From Taxillus chinensis (lineage: Eukaryota > Streptophyta > Magnoliopsida > Santalales > Loranthaceae), in assembly GCA_023512835.1 (NCBI GenBank), contig CM042091.1, positions 6,743,079 to 6,807,078 on the forward strand: a DNA stretch of 64,000 nucleotides, in the 5' to 3' direction. Under the pieces are notes generated by a model, which ran no database searches, was not told the DNA's origin, and worked only from the letters and a program-made list of their open reading frames with translations. The translations under genes and the position numbers were made by a program. Shown piece by piece: positions 48,131-61,083 of the stretch. The stretch's first letter is position 1, and each line of letters begins with the position of its first letter.

Positions 48131-51100
48131 ATGACGGCCGTCATGTCTCCCCGTGGTATTTATCGTCTCTTTCCACATATTTCTATACCCACCTCAATTT
48201 CATTGAAATGTATCATGGCAGCATATATTTAATTTATCTACATCTCATTTATGTTCCCCCAAAACGTTTGGGATGTACATCTGTGTCTGCAATGGGTGCT
48301 TTATTCAAGAACGAACAAAATTGTCATCTTAGAACTAATAGGACGAAGCTTTAAAGTATGAGAGAGTCGAAAGCAAAAGCGTATACTTTTCATAATTAAC
48401 ATCATGACAGTTGGCAGATTTCTCTGGGTTATTAACGTTTTGAGATAATCCATCTAGGCTCTATTTGGCAGAACTCAATGCATAAACATTATCCGGAAGT
48501 TTCTAGTTTTAGAAGGCACTTGAAGAGTGTGTTCCATTCCATGTGCTTCAGAACTCAAAAAGGAATTAGAAGCAATTGCAAAAGCTAATATTTTATTTGT
48601 CTCCAGCTGTTGAAAGTGAAATGTCTGAGGATGAGAGGAAGAAAAGGATTGGCTCTATTAAAAAGAAAGCCATTGATGCTTCCACCAAGTTCAGACGTTC
48701 TCTGTCAAAAAAGGGGAGAAGAAGTAACAAAGTAATGTCTGTTGACATTGAGGATGTGCATGATGCTGAGGAGGTGCAGGTCGTCGATGCATTCCGTCAA
48801 GTACTCATACTGGAAGAACTACTGCCCTCAAAACACGATGATTATCATTTGATGCTCAGGTCACTTTCCTTTTGTATTCCTTAATCCTTTTCCTGTTATA
48901 ATTGGTACAAGAAGAAGGTTTTGTGGATTTTGCAACATAGGAACTTTAGAAAATTATTTGAATATATAAGAATATGTATATATCTATACCTATGGCCTCG
49001 TCAGCATATTTTTGTATAGCTGTTAATTACGTACACTGGGGATTTAATTTTCGTTTGGGCAAGTAATATTTTGTGTATCTGAGTTAAGCACTTTCAAAAC
49101 TTTCTACCAGTATCACAGCCAATTTAACACAGGATCATATCTAAAAGTTTTTTTAAATCTTCTTTGGGTGGTGCGTGGGGTATGTGTTAAGAAAGAAGTG
49201 GTAGAATAATATATTTTTAATTGCAAAGTTGTGCTGGCATCATTTTTGCTAACTAGTCATGAACTTAGTTAATGAAACAGATTTTTGAAGGCCAGGAAAT
49301 TTGATATCGAAAAAACAAAGCAAATGTGGGTTGATATGCTCAAGTGGAGGAAAGAATTTGGCGCTGACACAATTATGCAGGTAGTTTATTAACAAAAAAA
49401 GGGTTGCTTGACTCCTTCAATCAGTTTTTTTTTTTTAAATTTTAAAATCGTCTATGATAACTTTTCTTCTATTTATTCTATTTTTGTGTTTCTGCTCTTT
49501 GCGTAAGGACTTTGAATTCAAAGAGGTCAATGAAGTCGTTGAACATTACCCACAAGGGCATCATGGCGTAGACAAGGAAGGGCGACCTGTATATATAGAA
49601 AGAGTGGGTAAAACAGATGCTGCCAAGCTATTGCAAGCAACAGACATGGACCGTTATCTCAAATACCATGTCCAAGAATTTGAGAGGACCTTTATTGTTA
49701 AATTTCCAGCTTGTTCAATTGCAGCAAAGAGGCACATTGATCAAAGTACAACCATACTAGATGTACAGGGAGTGGTATGTTAAAACATAACTGACTACAA
49801 GGAAAATTAGCTGATAATATTTTATCTATGGAAAACTGTGTTTTTTCAACATAACTTGATTCAATCAACACACACTCCTTTGAGTGGATTAGCATATGAT
49901 AATATACTCATGAGAGTGGTCTGGGAAATGAAGGAAGACTCTTTCATTTTGGACCTGGACACTCCTTAGGGCATGTTTGGCTCACTGATATACGCTAATT
50001 GAACCCAGGGACTAAAAAGTCTGAACAAGGCTGCCAGGGATCTTATTATTCAGATTCAGAAGATTGACGGAGACAATTATCCTGAGGTGCAATTGTTGTA
50101 GTATCCTATTACTTTTTGGTGTTTTTACAAAGTTACTTCTAGATTACCAATTCTTGAAAATTTTGTGCACTCGTTGTCTTGAAATAGACCCTAAATCGTA
50201 TGTTCATCATCAACGCGGGTTCTGGATTTAGGATGCTGTGGAGCACTATTAAGACTTTCCTTGACCCTAAGACCACATCAAAGATTCATGTAAGCATAGC
50301 ATATGGTTTGTTGTGCTGAATATGATGTTTTCAATCAATGAATATTTATTACTCTAGAACTACTTCCACCAGGTTCTTGGCAATAAGTTCCAAAGCAAGT
50401 TGCTTGAAATAATTGATGCTAGGTAAGTTTTTCGGTGATGAAGTAATTATGATTTTTCTCCATTTAGATTTTTGAATTCTTCTCCTGGAATCTAGCCACA
50501 CGTGTTTTGAATTTCTCATGATCTCACTTCTTTTATGGTCATTTGCTTGGTTTTAAATCAGCGAGCTGCCTGAGTTCTTGGGAGGGACTTGTACTTGTGC
50601 TGATCATGGTGGATGCATGCGTTCTGACAAGGGTCCATGGAAAGACCCAGAAATATTGAAGGTCATCTATCATTTTATTTAAAATTTTATGACATAAATT
50701 ATTGCTTAGCTAGGAATTTACTCTCTGGAGCCTGTGAGAATACTCATTGATGACTTTGCAGAAAGTTCAAAATGGCGAAGCCAAATGCACAAAAAAACCA
50801 GGGTCTCACTGCATGGAGGAGACGACAATGTCTGAGGATGATGTAGTTTGTCCAAAGGTCTCTCCTGATCTTTTATCCTATTTTATATTCCTCCCATACG
50901 ACTGGCAATTGTAACACTTCATTCTTATTTCAATTTGATAGTCAGTTTTGGGGTTTGCTTTTAATTTAAACTTTTTATGCTTCAGGGGAATCAAAGTGTT
51001 GTAGTAACAGCTTCAGATGAACAAATCAAATCTTTCTCTAAAAAATATTCACGGAACTACATAGATCCCCCTCAAATGTCGACCATTCATGAGGAAGTAA

Positions 51101-53502
51101 GTGTTGCCCACATCATTTACGATCTTCAGCTCTTAAAAGTTCCTCAAGTTCTTCAACTGTGATTAGAATAAAACTTAGATTTGTAAGTAACCAAACCTCT
51201 TTTGTTTGTTTACTAGTGGAATGTGCCGGTGAGGCTGCAAGAGAAATTAAATAATTCACTTATTCACTCATTGATATAGAGTAGACTATAGGTCAATCAA
51301 AAAACTGTATTTGGTGAAACATGTATAGGTCATAAAGCACTTATATATTTGATTAGTTTAATTGTGAAGAGGATGCAGTTGTGTGTTCTTAATTGCTGCT
51401 ATTAGTGATGTTCTACTAATTGTTTCTCCTGAATGCAAAATACACAAATATTAGGAGGTGACAAGTCCTAGAGTATGACATTTCTTAATTATTTTAGTTA
51501 TCTAATTATGGTCAACTATTGATCTGTCGCCCACTAAACTATGGATGAGTCAGCCGTGCATTACATATTAGAAGAAGAGACAGATTAGTAATTAGGTTTA
51601 TTTTATTTTGTTTCACTGCCCTCATTATTACCATTAAGGGCAGAGTCTGTTCCTTCGTTTTAGGACCACTTCTTCTTCCATTAGCTGTGAATTGAATTTA
51701 GTGGGCGAGTGGCTAAAAGTAGTGAGAATAATAGTTTAGTAGTTCTCTAGCTTATTTATTTATGAATTAAATACAAAGTCTAGGAGAGTTCCTGTATCCT
51801 TTTCCCTTGCTAGATTCTGGCTTGAGTGGTTTCTATAAATTATATTGCTTTTCTAATTTCTAGCCTGCAGATTTAATACATATTTCTTGTTCATGAAAAA
51901 AATGCAGGTCCTTACTAACCAAAAGAGTTGTAAGTCAGTGAAATCTGGCAAGAACGATGACTTTGTTGATAAAGCTGTGGACTCGGCATGGAAAAATGTG
52001 TTAAAAAACGACAAATTCGCTATTTGTAAGGGTATTCCTTGTCAATCTGTAATTGCAGAAATGCATACATAAAGGTGTTTTAAAAATATTTTTTTCGACG
52101 AATTTTGCTTGTAAGTTAGAGTACAGATGCAAATGATTTACAAGCTTATCATTGACCATGTAATGAAATAACATTGCATGTCGATATCTAGTATCATTAA
52201 ATAAATAATTTAGCACAACCATATTTATGGTGAGAGTGCAGCTCTCATTATTTTAGTTGTATATATTTGAATCTGACGCTTTCTCAATTGAAATTGCTTA
52301 CGGTGACTCATGTGCATGACAGTGGCAAATAGCTTCCACATGCAACATGGTGCTTGCAAGTCCCCCAGAGCTAACGGTCAACTCATGTCAGGCGTCATGA
52401 CCTTTGTTATGAGCATCGTCACCATGATCAGACTGTCACGCAACATGCCCAGAAAACTTACGGATGGTAGTGCCCTCTATTCGAGTCCTTATTATTGTGT
52501 CAGTGGAAAGGCACCTCGATCGCTGTTACCAGCACCATCCATGGCACCATCCGCAGCACCTTCCATTTCCCCTGCAGAGTTCTTGGCTATAATGAAACGT
52601 ATGACAGAAATGGAAGAGAAAGTCATTGTCATGAGCAAAAAATCTGTGGACATGCCGGCAGAAAAGGAGGAAATGCTGAATGCTGCTTCAAGCCGAGTTG
52701 ATACCTTGGAGCAAGAGCTTCTGGCAACTAAAAAGGTCCCATATCTTAACTTTTCTAGTAAATCTTTACAGACTCATGCAAGCAACAAGCAGCCAATTTC
52801 CAATGATATTTTGTTGCTCTTCTAAAACATACTTCAGAAGAAGACCGAGGATTTCCAATAGAAATCATCCTTTGGAGAGTGGGTAAAAATTGGCTCGAAA
52901 TAAAAACGAACAGATCCCTATGCTTTCCTGTTATGTGCATGACCTTGGCTCTGAAAACGGGGCATTTTTACTTATTATAAAATGTGACATACCATCAAAA
53001 ATCTAATTAAACAAAAAAAATCTCGCCATTAGAGATGTGGTCGTTCTTTAGATGGAAAATGACAGACTGAGTTGGGAGAGTTCTCATTGAAGTAGATGGA
53101 GTCCATACTTCAAAACAAATTCCAATGCATCCACGTGTCACTTGTCCCTATTTATGAACTCACAATGAGTGCCCATTTCTTGTATTGTTGCCCTCCTCCC
53201 CCGCACAATATCAATTCCTGAGAGCCTAAATTTTAATGCTTATAAAAGTATACTAGGTAACTTGCAAGGACTGAGAAAACGTTTTTTAATTTCTATTTCA
53301 TATCATCATGTGCAGGCTCTGGAGGATAGCCTTGCCCAACAACAGGAGCTCCTCGCCTATATTGAAAAGAAGAAAAAGAAAAAGAAGATGGTAAGCTATC
53401 GCTGTGCAGGCTGCTCTTGTTTAGCAAGATCTACCGGCTGAAGCATACCACCTGATTAATTGTTTCCGTTTTCTTATTATCCAGAACCCATTCAACTGGT
53501 AG
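48131..53502 (+). CDS. SFH: Phosphatidylinositol/phosphatidylcholine transfer protein SFH-like (Sec14 plus nodulin-type C-terminus)
   Basis: Fourteen coding exons join in frame to 601 residues: 48131-48155, 48607-48859, 49281-49380, 49508-49774, 50009-50086, 50188-50289, 50373-50422, 50562-50661, 50762-50857, 50986-51096, 51908-52025, 52323-52735, 53316-53390 and 53485-53502. The basic N-terminus ([17 protein letters not shown]) and the CRAL-TRIO N region ([32 protein letters not shown]) are followed by the Sec14 lipid-binding domain at about 130-310. That domain includes [50 protein letters not shown] and the family mark [18 protein letters not shown]. The tail has a hydrophobic stretch ([12 protein letters not shown]) and a predicted coiled coil (about 515-590), and ends in a Lys run then NPFNW. 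Such proteins prime phosphoinositide signalling in polar membrane growth. The first coding exon has only 25 nt. The start is the first ATG of that exon, supported by frame. Confidence 0.9.
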
Positions 53503-56500
53503 AGGGAGAAACTGAGACAAAGACGGGAGATTTCTTTGTGTTATATGGTGGCACTTTTTTCCTTTTCTTTCTTAGTTTCCTTCAAGGCCATGCAGTTGTT
53601 TCTGTCCTAACATTTGCACGCTCATCATAGATGACCAGAAAACTTGGCCCTATAAATGTACCAGTCCGTGATATCCATAATGGGCATCGATCATAATTAC
53701 TAGCTAGTTTACTTGGTGTGATAGCCAATTTTGTTTTAGTGCAACACACTGCTTGCTGCATGGAAAAGACAACTTCCGCACAAGTGCACATACAACATAT
53801 ACATAAATTAATATAAGTTCAGAGTTTCTTTTGATACATATATTGAAGAGATTCAACATCAGCTTTCTTAGGATTAGTTTGTCAGTGTTGCATAGGACAA
53901 CCTTCGTCGCAGTGGTTATGGGGCGGTCGGTTGCCTTAGGTGCTATCACGCTCTGAATTTCTAACAAACAAACATAATAAGTGTTCACAAGTCAAACTAC
54001 ATTTTATTAAATAACCAAACCTTTTATATCATTTTCCAATAAGGTTATATCAGTTCCTTGGCACAAGTCAATATGATATGAAAACAATCAACAAAACAAT
54101 CTCAATCTTCTATTTTGGTATCCCACCTAATGCCTGTAGGTTTTTAAAAAGAAAAACAAATCACAATAGGAGGTGTGAGCGATCATAGCTTTAGTAGAGA
54201 TCATGTCTCTCTGACCTATCTCATGCTTTTAGTGTCTACACGATGAGTGCGCATGTGTAGTGTCGTGGCAATAATGCAAAACAGTTTATAATCAGCATTT
54301 GAACTTCAGGGTACTCATAATTAAGACAACATATAAGCAAGTCACACAAGCAAACACAACTACAATCACACAAGTTACCACAACCGTAGCATCATAGACT
54401 ACCACAACTACAACCACACATAACATAATTTAAAGCACAACACGACAATATATATTTACACTCATAACGAGAACACACCATTAAACATGCATCATGACAC
54501 ATTATATAATTATTAATTAATAATAATATGCCTCAACCAATATACTTAACACATATATGTCACACAAACCCCGTTTACAAGCTATGTAATTTTCCCACGA
54601 AATCTTATCACGCAACTAACACGAAGAATGCAGACACGAGCCAAATAGCAAGCGAATATCCCAACGGCCTCCAAAATCAACTACCATGAAACGAACCCTC
54701 AATCCCCACTGACTCATTGACACCCATAAGTATAACACACCAATGAGAGCCAACATTCACATAGGAGATCACACTTATATGAATTTACATATATATATAC
54801 ATATATCCTCTACCTCAAGGCTTAACCCTAAAATAAATTCAAGAGAGTACAGAATTCTTACCTCAAATTTAGCTGAACTTAGGATTTCGATTTAAATGAT
54901 CTTCCTTGCTCCTTGCTCTTCTCTGATAGGTGTCTTCCACCCTCAAGAATGCAGCAGCAATGATTGAACCGACGGTGATTCCTCTCTCTTTAACAGATTT
55001 GAAACAATACACAGAACTCTAAAATTACAAAATAGAAAGACATATATCGAAAGTACGCTATCGCAGGATCGACGTTGACAAAAATACACACACATCAGAC
55101 ACATCGACTGTCATTTTCTCGCGTCGACCAACCACGCATGTCGGCCAATTTCTATATCAAATATGGTCGATTTGCAGTTGGATTGACCATATTCCATGTC
55201 GACCAACACACATAGAAAAACTCTCATGAATATGCTTTAGTGGACTTTGACCACATTAACCACAAATCAAAAATCATCTCGTATCGATCAACTCGGAGAA
55301 ACTCTCTGGAAACTACCCTTGATCGACCTTAACCAAAACTGTGCTACGTTGACCACGTCAACCACTATCCCATATCGACCAAGGCTGCATTGATCAAGCC
55401 TTCACATGACAATTTATCTTAGTCTCTTCAAAATAATTTAGTTTTCGAGGTGCTACCTCAGAATCGCTACAAGGAGCATTGGCCCTTTGACCCTTGCTCG
55501 CTGACAAGGCAACGAGATCCCTGCCGAGGCGCTGCGCCTTTGGACTCCCGCTAACCATTTGGTTAAGAGTCCTTGTTCAAACATACAAATTACTAACTTT
55601 TCAAATTTTCAAACACGGGTCGTTATAGGTGCTACTAGAACTAGCGATAAAGGACATGCACAACAAAGGTACAAGGCAAGTCCCCTATCTCCAAGATATT
55701 TTTTAGTTCTTTATCCTGTATGACATTATCAGAGACACGATGCTACACATCACATTCACTACTCCTCCCTAACAATTCTTGATTTTTTCTCCATATTTAA
55801 TTTCTTCTTTAAAGAAAACTTAAATCAACTAGTAGTACGTGACATGAGGAGTTAATTGTATAATTCAATCTCACCATAGACTAGAATGAGACAAAAGTAT
55901 ATTTTTCTTACCAATTAAACTGTTTCAAGGGTCGATGCCAGCAGGAAATATAACACTCATTTATGTCTCTTAAATCACCCCCCCTTTTTTAAATACTGGA
56001 AAAGAAGGGGAGAGGGGGCTATGGCATTTTGGAAGAAAGTTTAGTTTTGTAATTAATTTGAGCTGGGCTTAAGGGATGTTTTTGTGGTCCTTCCTGGTTC
56101 TCCTCTTAGAATATTTTCATCTAATTCTTTATAGTGGTTTTTTCCTCTATAATCTGGGATAAATTTTACAAAAAAAAAAAAAAAATCTTCGTCCGATTTC
56201 CTAATATAAGCTTTGGAGACATGTTATATACATTAAATCTCCAAATTTGATGATTTATTATTCATTTCTTAAAATATTTTTCCACAAATTTTTATATGTT
56301 TATTAATCCATTAAGACTTTTGAATGGTTGTAAATAATATAGATAAATATTAGTTTTAGATAATATAGATAAAGATGGAGAATGTAATCTAAATAATTTT
56401 TAGAAAATAAATAAATTATTGTAAAATAATGTACAATAAATTCTTTAAATAGGAATGACTAACTAAAAAAAAGTGAAAACGTACGAGTATACACCAAATT

Positions 56501-57965
56501 TCATAAAATATTTAATTTACATTGGCAATTTTAAAAAACTATTTATGACCTAGATCTTGCATATTTTCAAAATAATTTTTGAAAAAATAGTAATTGTATG
56601 CAAATTTTCATGTCCATTATTATGTGCAATATATATTATATATACGATGATGAGAAAGAATACAATCACACAATTGTGATTACGATCGTTGGATCTTGGT
56701 TTATATTATAATTTATTTAACTGTTTATTTGAAACCGTACTTGTTATAATTATAATATTTAATTACATTTAAATAAAATTATGATTTAAATCATTCTATC
56801 ATAATAGAATACTTGTTGTACTCCTTTTTGTGCTCTATCATAACGGAAGAGTTTTGGCAGAATAGAAATAGAATCGGATATTAAAAAAACAACAGATATG
56901 CGGGGTCAAAGATGGCTTTGCCCAGGAAAGAGAAAAACACTTGTATACTAATCAACTAAAATAATCAAATGACTTAGCTATTATTACTATATTAGTTAAA
57001 TTTAACAACAAATAAGATTTCATCTAAATATTCATTATAATACGCACACCTCCATCTTATTGGATTCTTACATGATGATGATGATGATATGTTGATATAC
57101 ATGTATCACCTTCAGCGTAGGGCATGAGGATTGCAGCCTCCAACGGCTGCCGGATTATATTTTCATTTGAGAAACCAAGGCAATGATTGTGCAAAAAACT
57201 TGACGGCATATGTGTTTTATTTCAGTGTAATTCGAGGCAGCCATCAATATCATCCCTGTTGAGTGTTGAAGGAAAGATGAAGGTGTACAACATCACCGGA
57301 ATTTGAAATTTGACTCTGGACTCCAGCGTGAGGACGAGGCCTAGGGCCAGGGGGGACATGTGACGAGGTGACCACAAAAGGCACGGAGGCAACAGCAGCT
57401 ACCACCAGATTATTCTATTTCAGATTATTTTATATTTTATCCAATGATCACATGTCTTTCGAAATCCAAAATCCAAATGCTCACAGGCCATCAAAATTCA
57501 AATTTCCACCACCCCTCCCTTTTCATATGCATTCACTTGCAAATGGGCCAACCGTACGCCAGCAGTGGACCAGTAATAATTACCCACCGCTCGAGTCGGC
57601 GCTCACACCCTTGCATACATTTTACTTTGTTGTTCACCCCATCATTATGTTTAACTGAAACCATGGTGGTCACTAATCGGTAATCAATCTACTACCAGGA
57701 AAATGTGTTGTCATACTAACTAAGAATGTCAGAAATAATAATTTTTTAAAAATCAGTCATTTATTTAGCATAATGATGATTTTTCCATAAATAGATAGAC
57801 AATCTTAAAGCACCACCTTTCTGGATTATGTATTTCAAGATCTGAAATTTCTGTAACTCATCTACCAGGTCAACCCTGAGTTGAAGGTCGGTCTACTCCA
57901 CATCTTTGAAAAATTACTGCCGGGTGATTTGAATTTGGGTATGTTATAGCTTTGGATAAGAGGAA
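53503..57965. other. Intergenic region between Sec14-like and coiled-coil genes
   Basis: The first few hundred bases are the Sec14-like 3' region. A 1.68 kb insertion with LTR features occupies 53944-55627. The remaining 2.3 kb are AT-rich, with an A run near 56170-56183 and short (GAT)n near 57076-57087, then the promoter of the coiled-coil gene. No other gene was seen. Confidence 0.6.
53944..55627 (-). mobile_element. Probable solo LTR (minus orientation) with 5 bp target duplication
   Basis: The segment is bounded by a direct repeat GGTGC (53939-53943 and 55628-55632), and the ends are short imperfect inverted repeats (TATCACG at left, CGTTATA at right). On the minus strand it begins TATAACGACCC, a start like that of some plant Gypsy-type LTRs. 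The interior is less AT-rich than its surroundings, with several GTCGACCA-like words, and has no coding capacity for retroelement proteins. With one LTR-sized unit and no internal domain, a solo LTR is the simplest reading. A nonautonomous element of another class remains possible. Confidence 0.55.
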
Positions 57966-58067
57966 ATGGAAGTGTCAGTAAAGAGGGCAAACAAAGTAGG
58001 CAAGAAAATGGTTGCAGAAGACAATGGCAAAGGCAATAGGTGGGGATTGTTCTCCTTCCCTCTCTCT

Positions 58068-58100
<33 letters not shown>

Positions 58101-58292
58101 AAAACTTTCACATTTTGTGATATGGGTTTTTATTTTGGCCTTCTCAGTGAAAGGGAGACGGAAGGAGATGAGGGTTCATGGACTGTGGAATGCTTGAGAG
58201 GGAGGTTACTGGCAGAGAGGACAGCTTCTAGGATTGCCAGACAGAACGCAGATCTCATGGCCAAAAAGGTTACTACACACTATTCATAAAAC

Positions 58293-58341
<49 letters not shown>

Positions 58342-58907
58342 CCCAGTCTTAGCTGCATTGATCTTAGATCGCTTACATTTCAATTTCTTAATTGAGCTCG
58401 TCCGTGTGTGTTCCCAATGCGCAGCTGATGCAACTCGAAACCCAATTCAAACAAGAGGTCAAATCCAAGAACAGAGCTGAGAGAAAGCTAAAATCCCTCC
58501 TCCAAAAGCTCGAAGCCTCAAAGATCCCGTACGATCTAGCGGGATTGGAGCATCCAGGCCCATCAGAGAAGAGCGAAATCACCGATAGGTCATCCACAGC
58601 CTCCTCTTCAGCTACCAAACACCAAAGAGAAATCTTACCCCAAACCCTAGCCCCAATTTCTTCAGATAAATCTACAATCGATGAACTTTCCAGAGAAGAT
58701 GACCAGAATGGCGAAGACGGCGTTTACAACTCGTTGACTTTAGTTCTGGCCAGTTTCCCGGCAGCCTCGTCGCCGGTGAAGGAGGAGAAGATAGCAGAAG
58801 ACAGTGTAGGTAATGTGCTGACAGCTCTGCAACGTGCCAGAGAGGAGATCAGGAAGTCGCTGCAAAGAACACATCAAATGCCTGGAGTTCCTTTGATTAA
58901 AGCTTAA
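57966..58907 (+). CDS. Plant coiled-coil protein of unknown function
   Basis: Three coding exons, 57966-58039, 58148-58268 and 58425-58907, join in frame to 225 residues. The N-terminus is basic. A conserved-looking block GSWTVECLRGRLLAERTASR (residues about 35-54) leads into a heptad-rich helix to about residue 95 (LMQLETQFKQEVKSKNRAER and KLKSLLQKLEA), which should form a coiled coil. The C-terminal half is acidic and Ser-rich, with a last helix (VLTALQRAREEIRKSLQR). I recall similar unnamed proteins in other plants but no function. There is no signal peptide or membrane segment. Intron 1 is only 108 bases with a CT-rich stretch, and intron 2 holds a CT/CA microsatellite. The splice choice is supported by frame: the unspliced reading of intron 1 would insert a Ser/Leu run coded by the CT tract. 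Confidence 0.82.
58296..58341. repeat. (CT)n-(CA)n microsatellite in intron 2 of the coiled-coil gene
   Basis: About 16 CT units followed by about 7 CA units, entirely intronic. Confidence 0.93.
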
Positions 58908-61083
58908 CCACTAGAGTCTTTTTTTTCTTTTTTCATTTGTAGTTATTGGTGATAATTAAAACATGGCTGGGTTGAACTGTTCCCAATAAAAGTTACTTGG
59001 CGCATTTTTGGATTTAAAGTGTTTTTGTTATACATCATTAGGACATAGGTCTGGTCAGTGGACTCTGTATTAACGTTTTAAGAAAAATAATAAATTAAAA
59101 ATACTTACGACCATATGAAATTTGAGGAGGTGCCTTCCAGTTTTGGCAAGCCCCCCCAAATCATCGATTTTGATTTGACATACTAATTCAAGAGTTCGCA
59201 ACGCCAACTCTTAGGTTAGCGTCATTAGATTTTTTTTAAATTATATAAAAACATTTAACACATAATTATAAAATATTCTTAAAATATATACTAATAAAAT
59301 AATATTATTTATAAAAATAATGAATTTAAATAATTTAAAAGTATTTATGAATGTTACCCATGATTTTAAAAAAAATATTTTGACAAGTAATTCTACCGAA
59401 CCAAAAAATCAATAAAATAAAAATCATAAATTTTTTAAGTAAAATACATAAACACTTTATAACTGATATTTGATCACTTATAACTTTAAAAAATATTTAG
59501 TAAATCGCGAACGCGTAGAATGGTGGTTGTGCGAGGACACCTACATGCTACATAAATCCAACCTAATAAATCATTAAACCAACCTACTAAAATGGGCTTT
59601 CATTAAACAACCCTACTAAATCCAGAGTAAAAAACTAAATCGTAATAAGTAGTCGACGGGTTAATATGGGTTTAACAAAAATTATATTCATAACAAATGA
59701 TCTTCACACGTGATAAAAATAAAATAACATAATTTACCGATTCCTTCACATTACAAAACCATCTCCTGCTTGTCACTCAATCCAGAGTACAAAAACCAAA
59801 CATTGCAAGGCTTCCAAGAACCCAACAAATTACAAATTGAGAATACAAACCTAGAAAGCAACTAGAGCACTTCACTTACTGAGGCTTAAAGTAGTCAGCA
59901 GATTACCTAATTAAAAAAGAAAACCATAAATTATAAACTTACATGGCTGGGGAAATTAATTTTGTGGATCTTTATGTTAAAACTGACCATCCCAATATCC
60001 GAGACTGAAGATTCCATCCATTGTGACGTTGACATGACCAATAACAGGAACCACATGATAGTTTGCTATCTGAAAGCAGGGCCATTCAGTAAACCTGGCT
60101 GACTATTATATAAGTGGCAGTAGAAACTTCGTTGCCCCACCTTCAGAGTGATTAATAAAGACTGTCTAAAAGGCCAGAATTCAATTCTTCATTGTGCACT
60201 GTAACTACCAGACAGAACACCTAAGCTAAACTGACTATGCAATAAGGATACACCTAAAAACTTTTGCAATGGACATCCTAAACCTAAAGCTCCTAAATAA
60301 TAGAACATAGTGACTAAAATGGAAGATCCTCTACACAGGCCAATTTTAGAAAAGCATTACATATCCAAGCTCCCAACAACCATATTCTCGCCTAAGAATT
60401 TTGATGAGGTATTCTCGCCTAAGAATTTGCAGTTAAGAAGAAATCAAACTAAAAGGCCCGTTCCAAATATGCATTTAAATTCTCAAAGCCCATCCTCCAA
60501 TTATAGTAAGTAATGCGATTAGAGGTCTACAAATGAAATCACAGTGCGCAGTCCTACAATGGAGGTAATAAAAAATGGCGCTTCAGTTCTTAAAATTTAT
60601 TGAAAACCAATCCCTCATGCTCTTTCTAATATATATATATATATATATATATCTTTTCATCCTATTTTAAAAGTTTCTGGTTTCCCTACTTTTTTTTCCC
60701 TAAATATTAACATTAAGCAGGTAAGAGTTGACAATCCTAGGCCTCAGTAAGTGAATTAAGAGTTTAAAATGCAACATGGGAAAAGAAGCTGCTCTTGCTA
60801 CAATAATTCCTGACTCAAGCCCACAAAACTATGGAGTAATGCAAGTGTGCAGCAGAAGGAGATGAGTTTGGAAGCCATTGGGAGGGAACCGTAAAATATT
60901 TGTACACCTGACCTGCCAAAGAAGTTCAACAAAACTAAAACCATTAAAGACGGTTCAATTAAAAAAATTGACAAACTTTCACTGGGTCAAATCACAATTT
61001 AAAACAATAGGGATATCAGTTACAGAAACAACAGGCATAAGAATAATAAATTTGATAGAGAAGGGTCTTACCAACTCAATATT
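58908..61083. other. Convergent intergenic region between coiled-coil gene (+) and MOS11-like gene (-)
   Basis: The left part is the 3' flank of the coiled-coil gene, then AT-rich DNA. From about 59950 to 61083 the minus strand may carry the MOS11-like 3' untranslated region or further noncoding exons. An acceptor-like site followed by an open stretch can be seen on the minus strand near 60070-59975, and another near 60915-60895, but I could not prove either. A TA microsatellite lies at 60629-60652. Confidence 0.5.
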
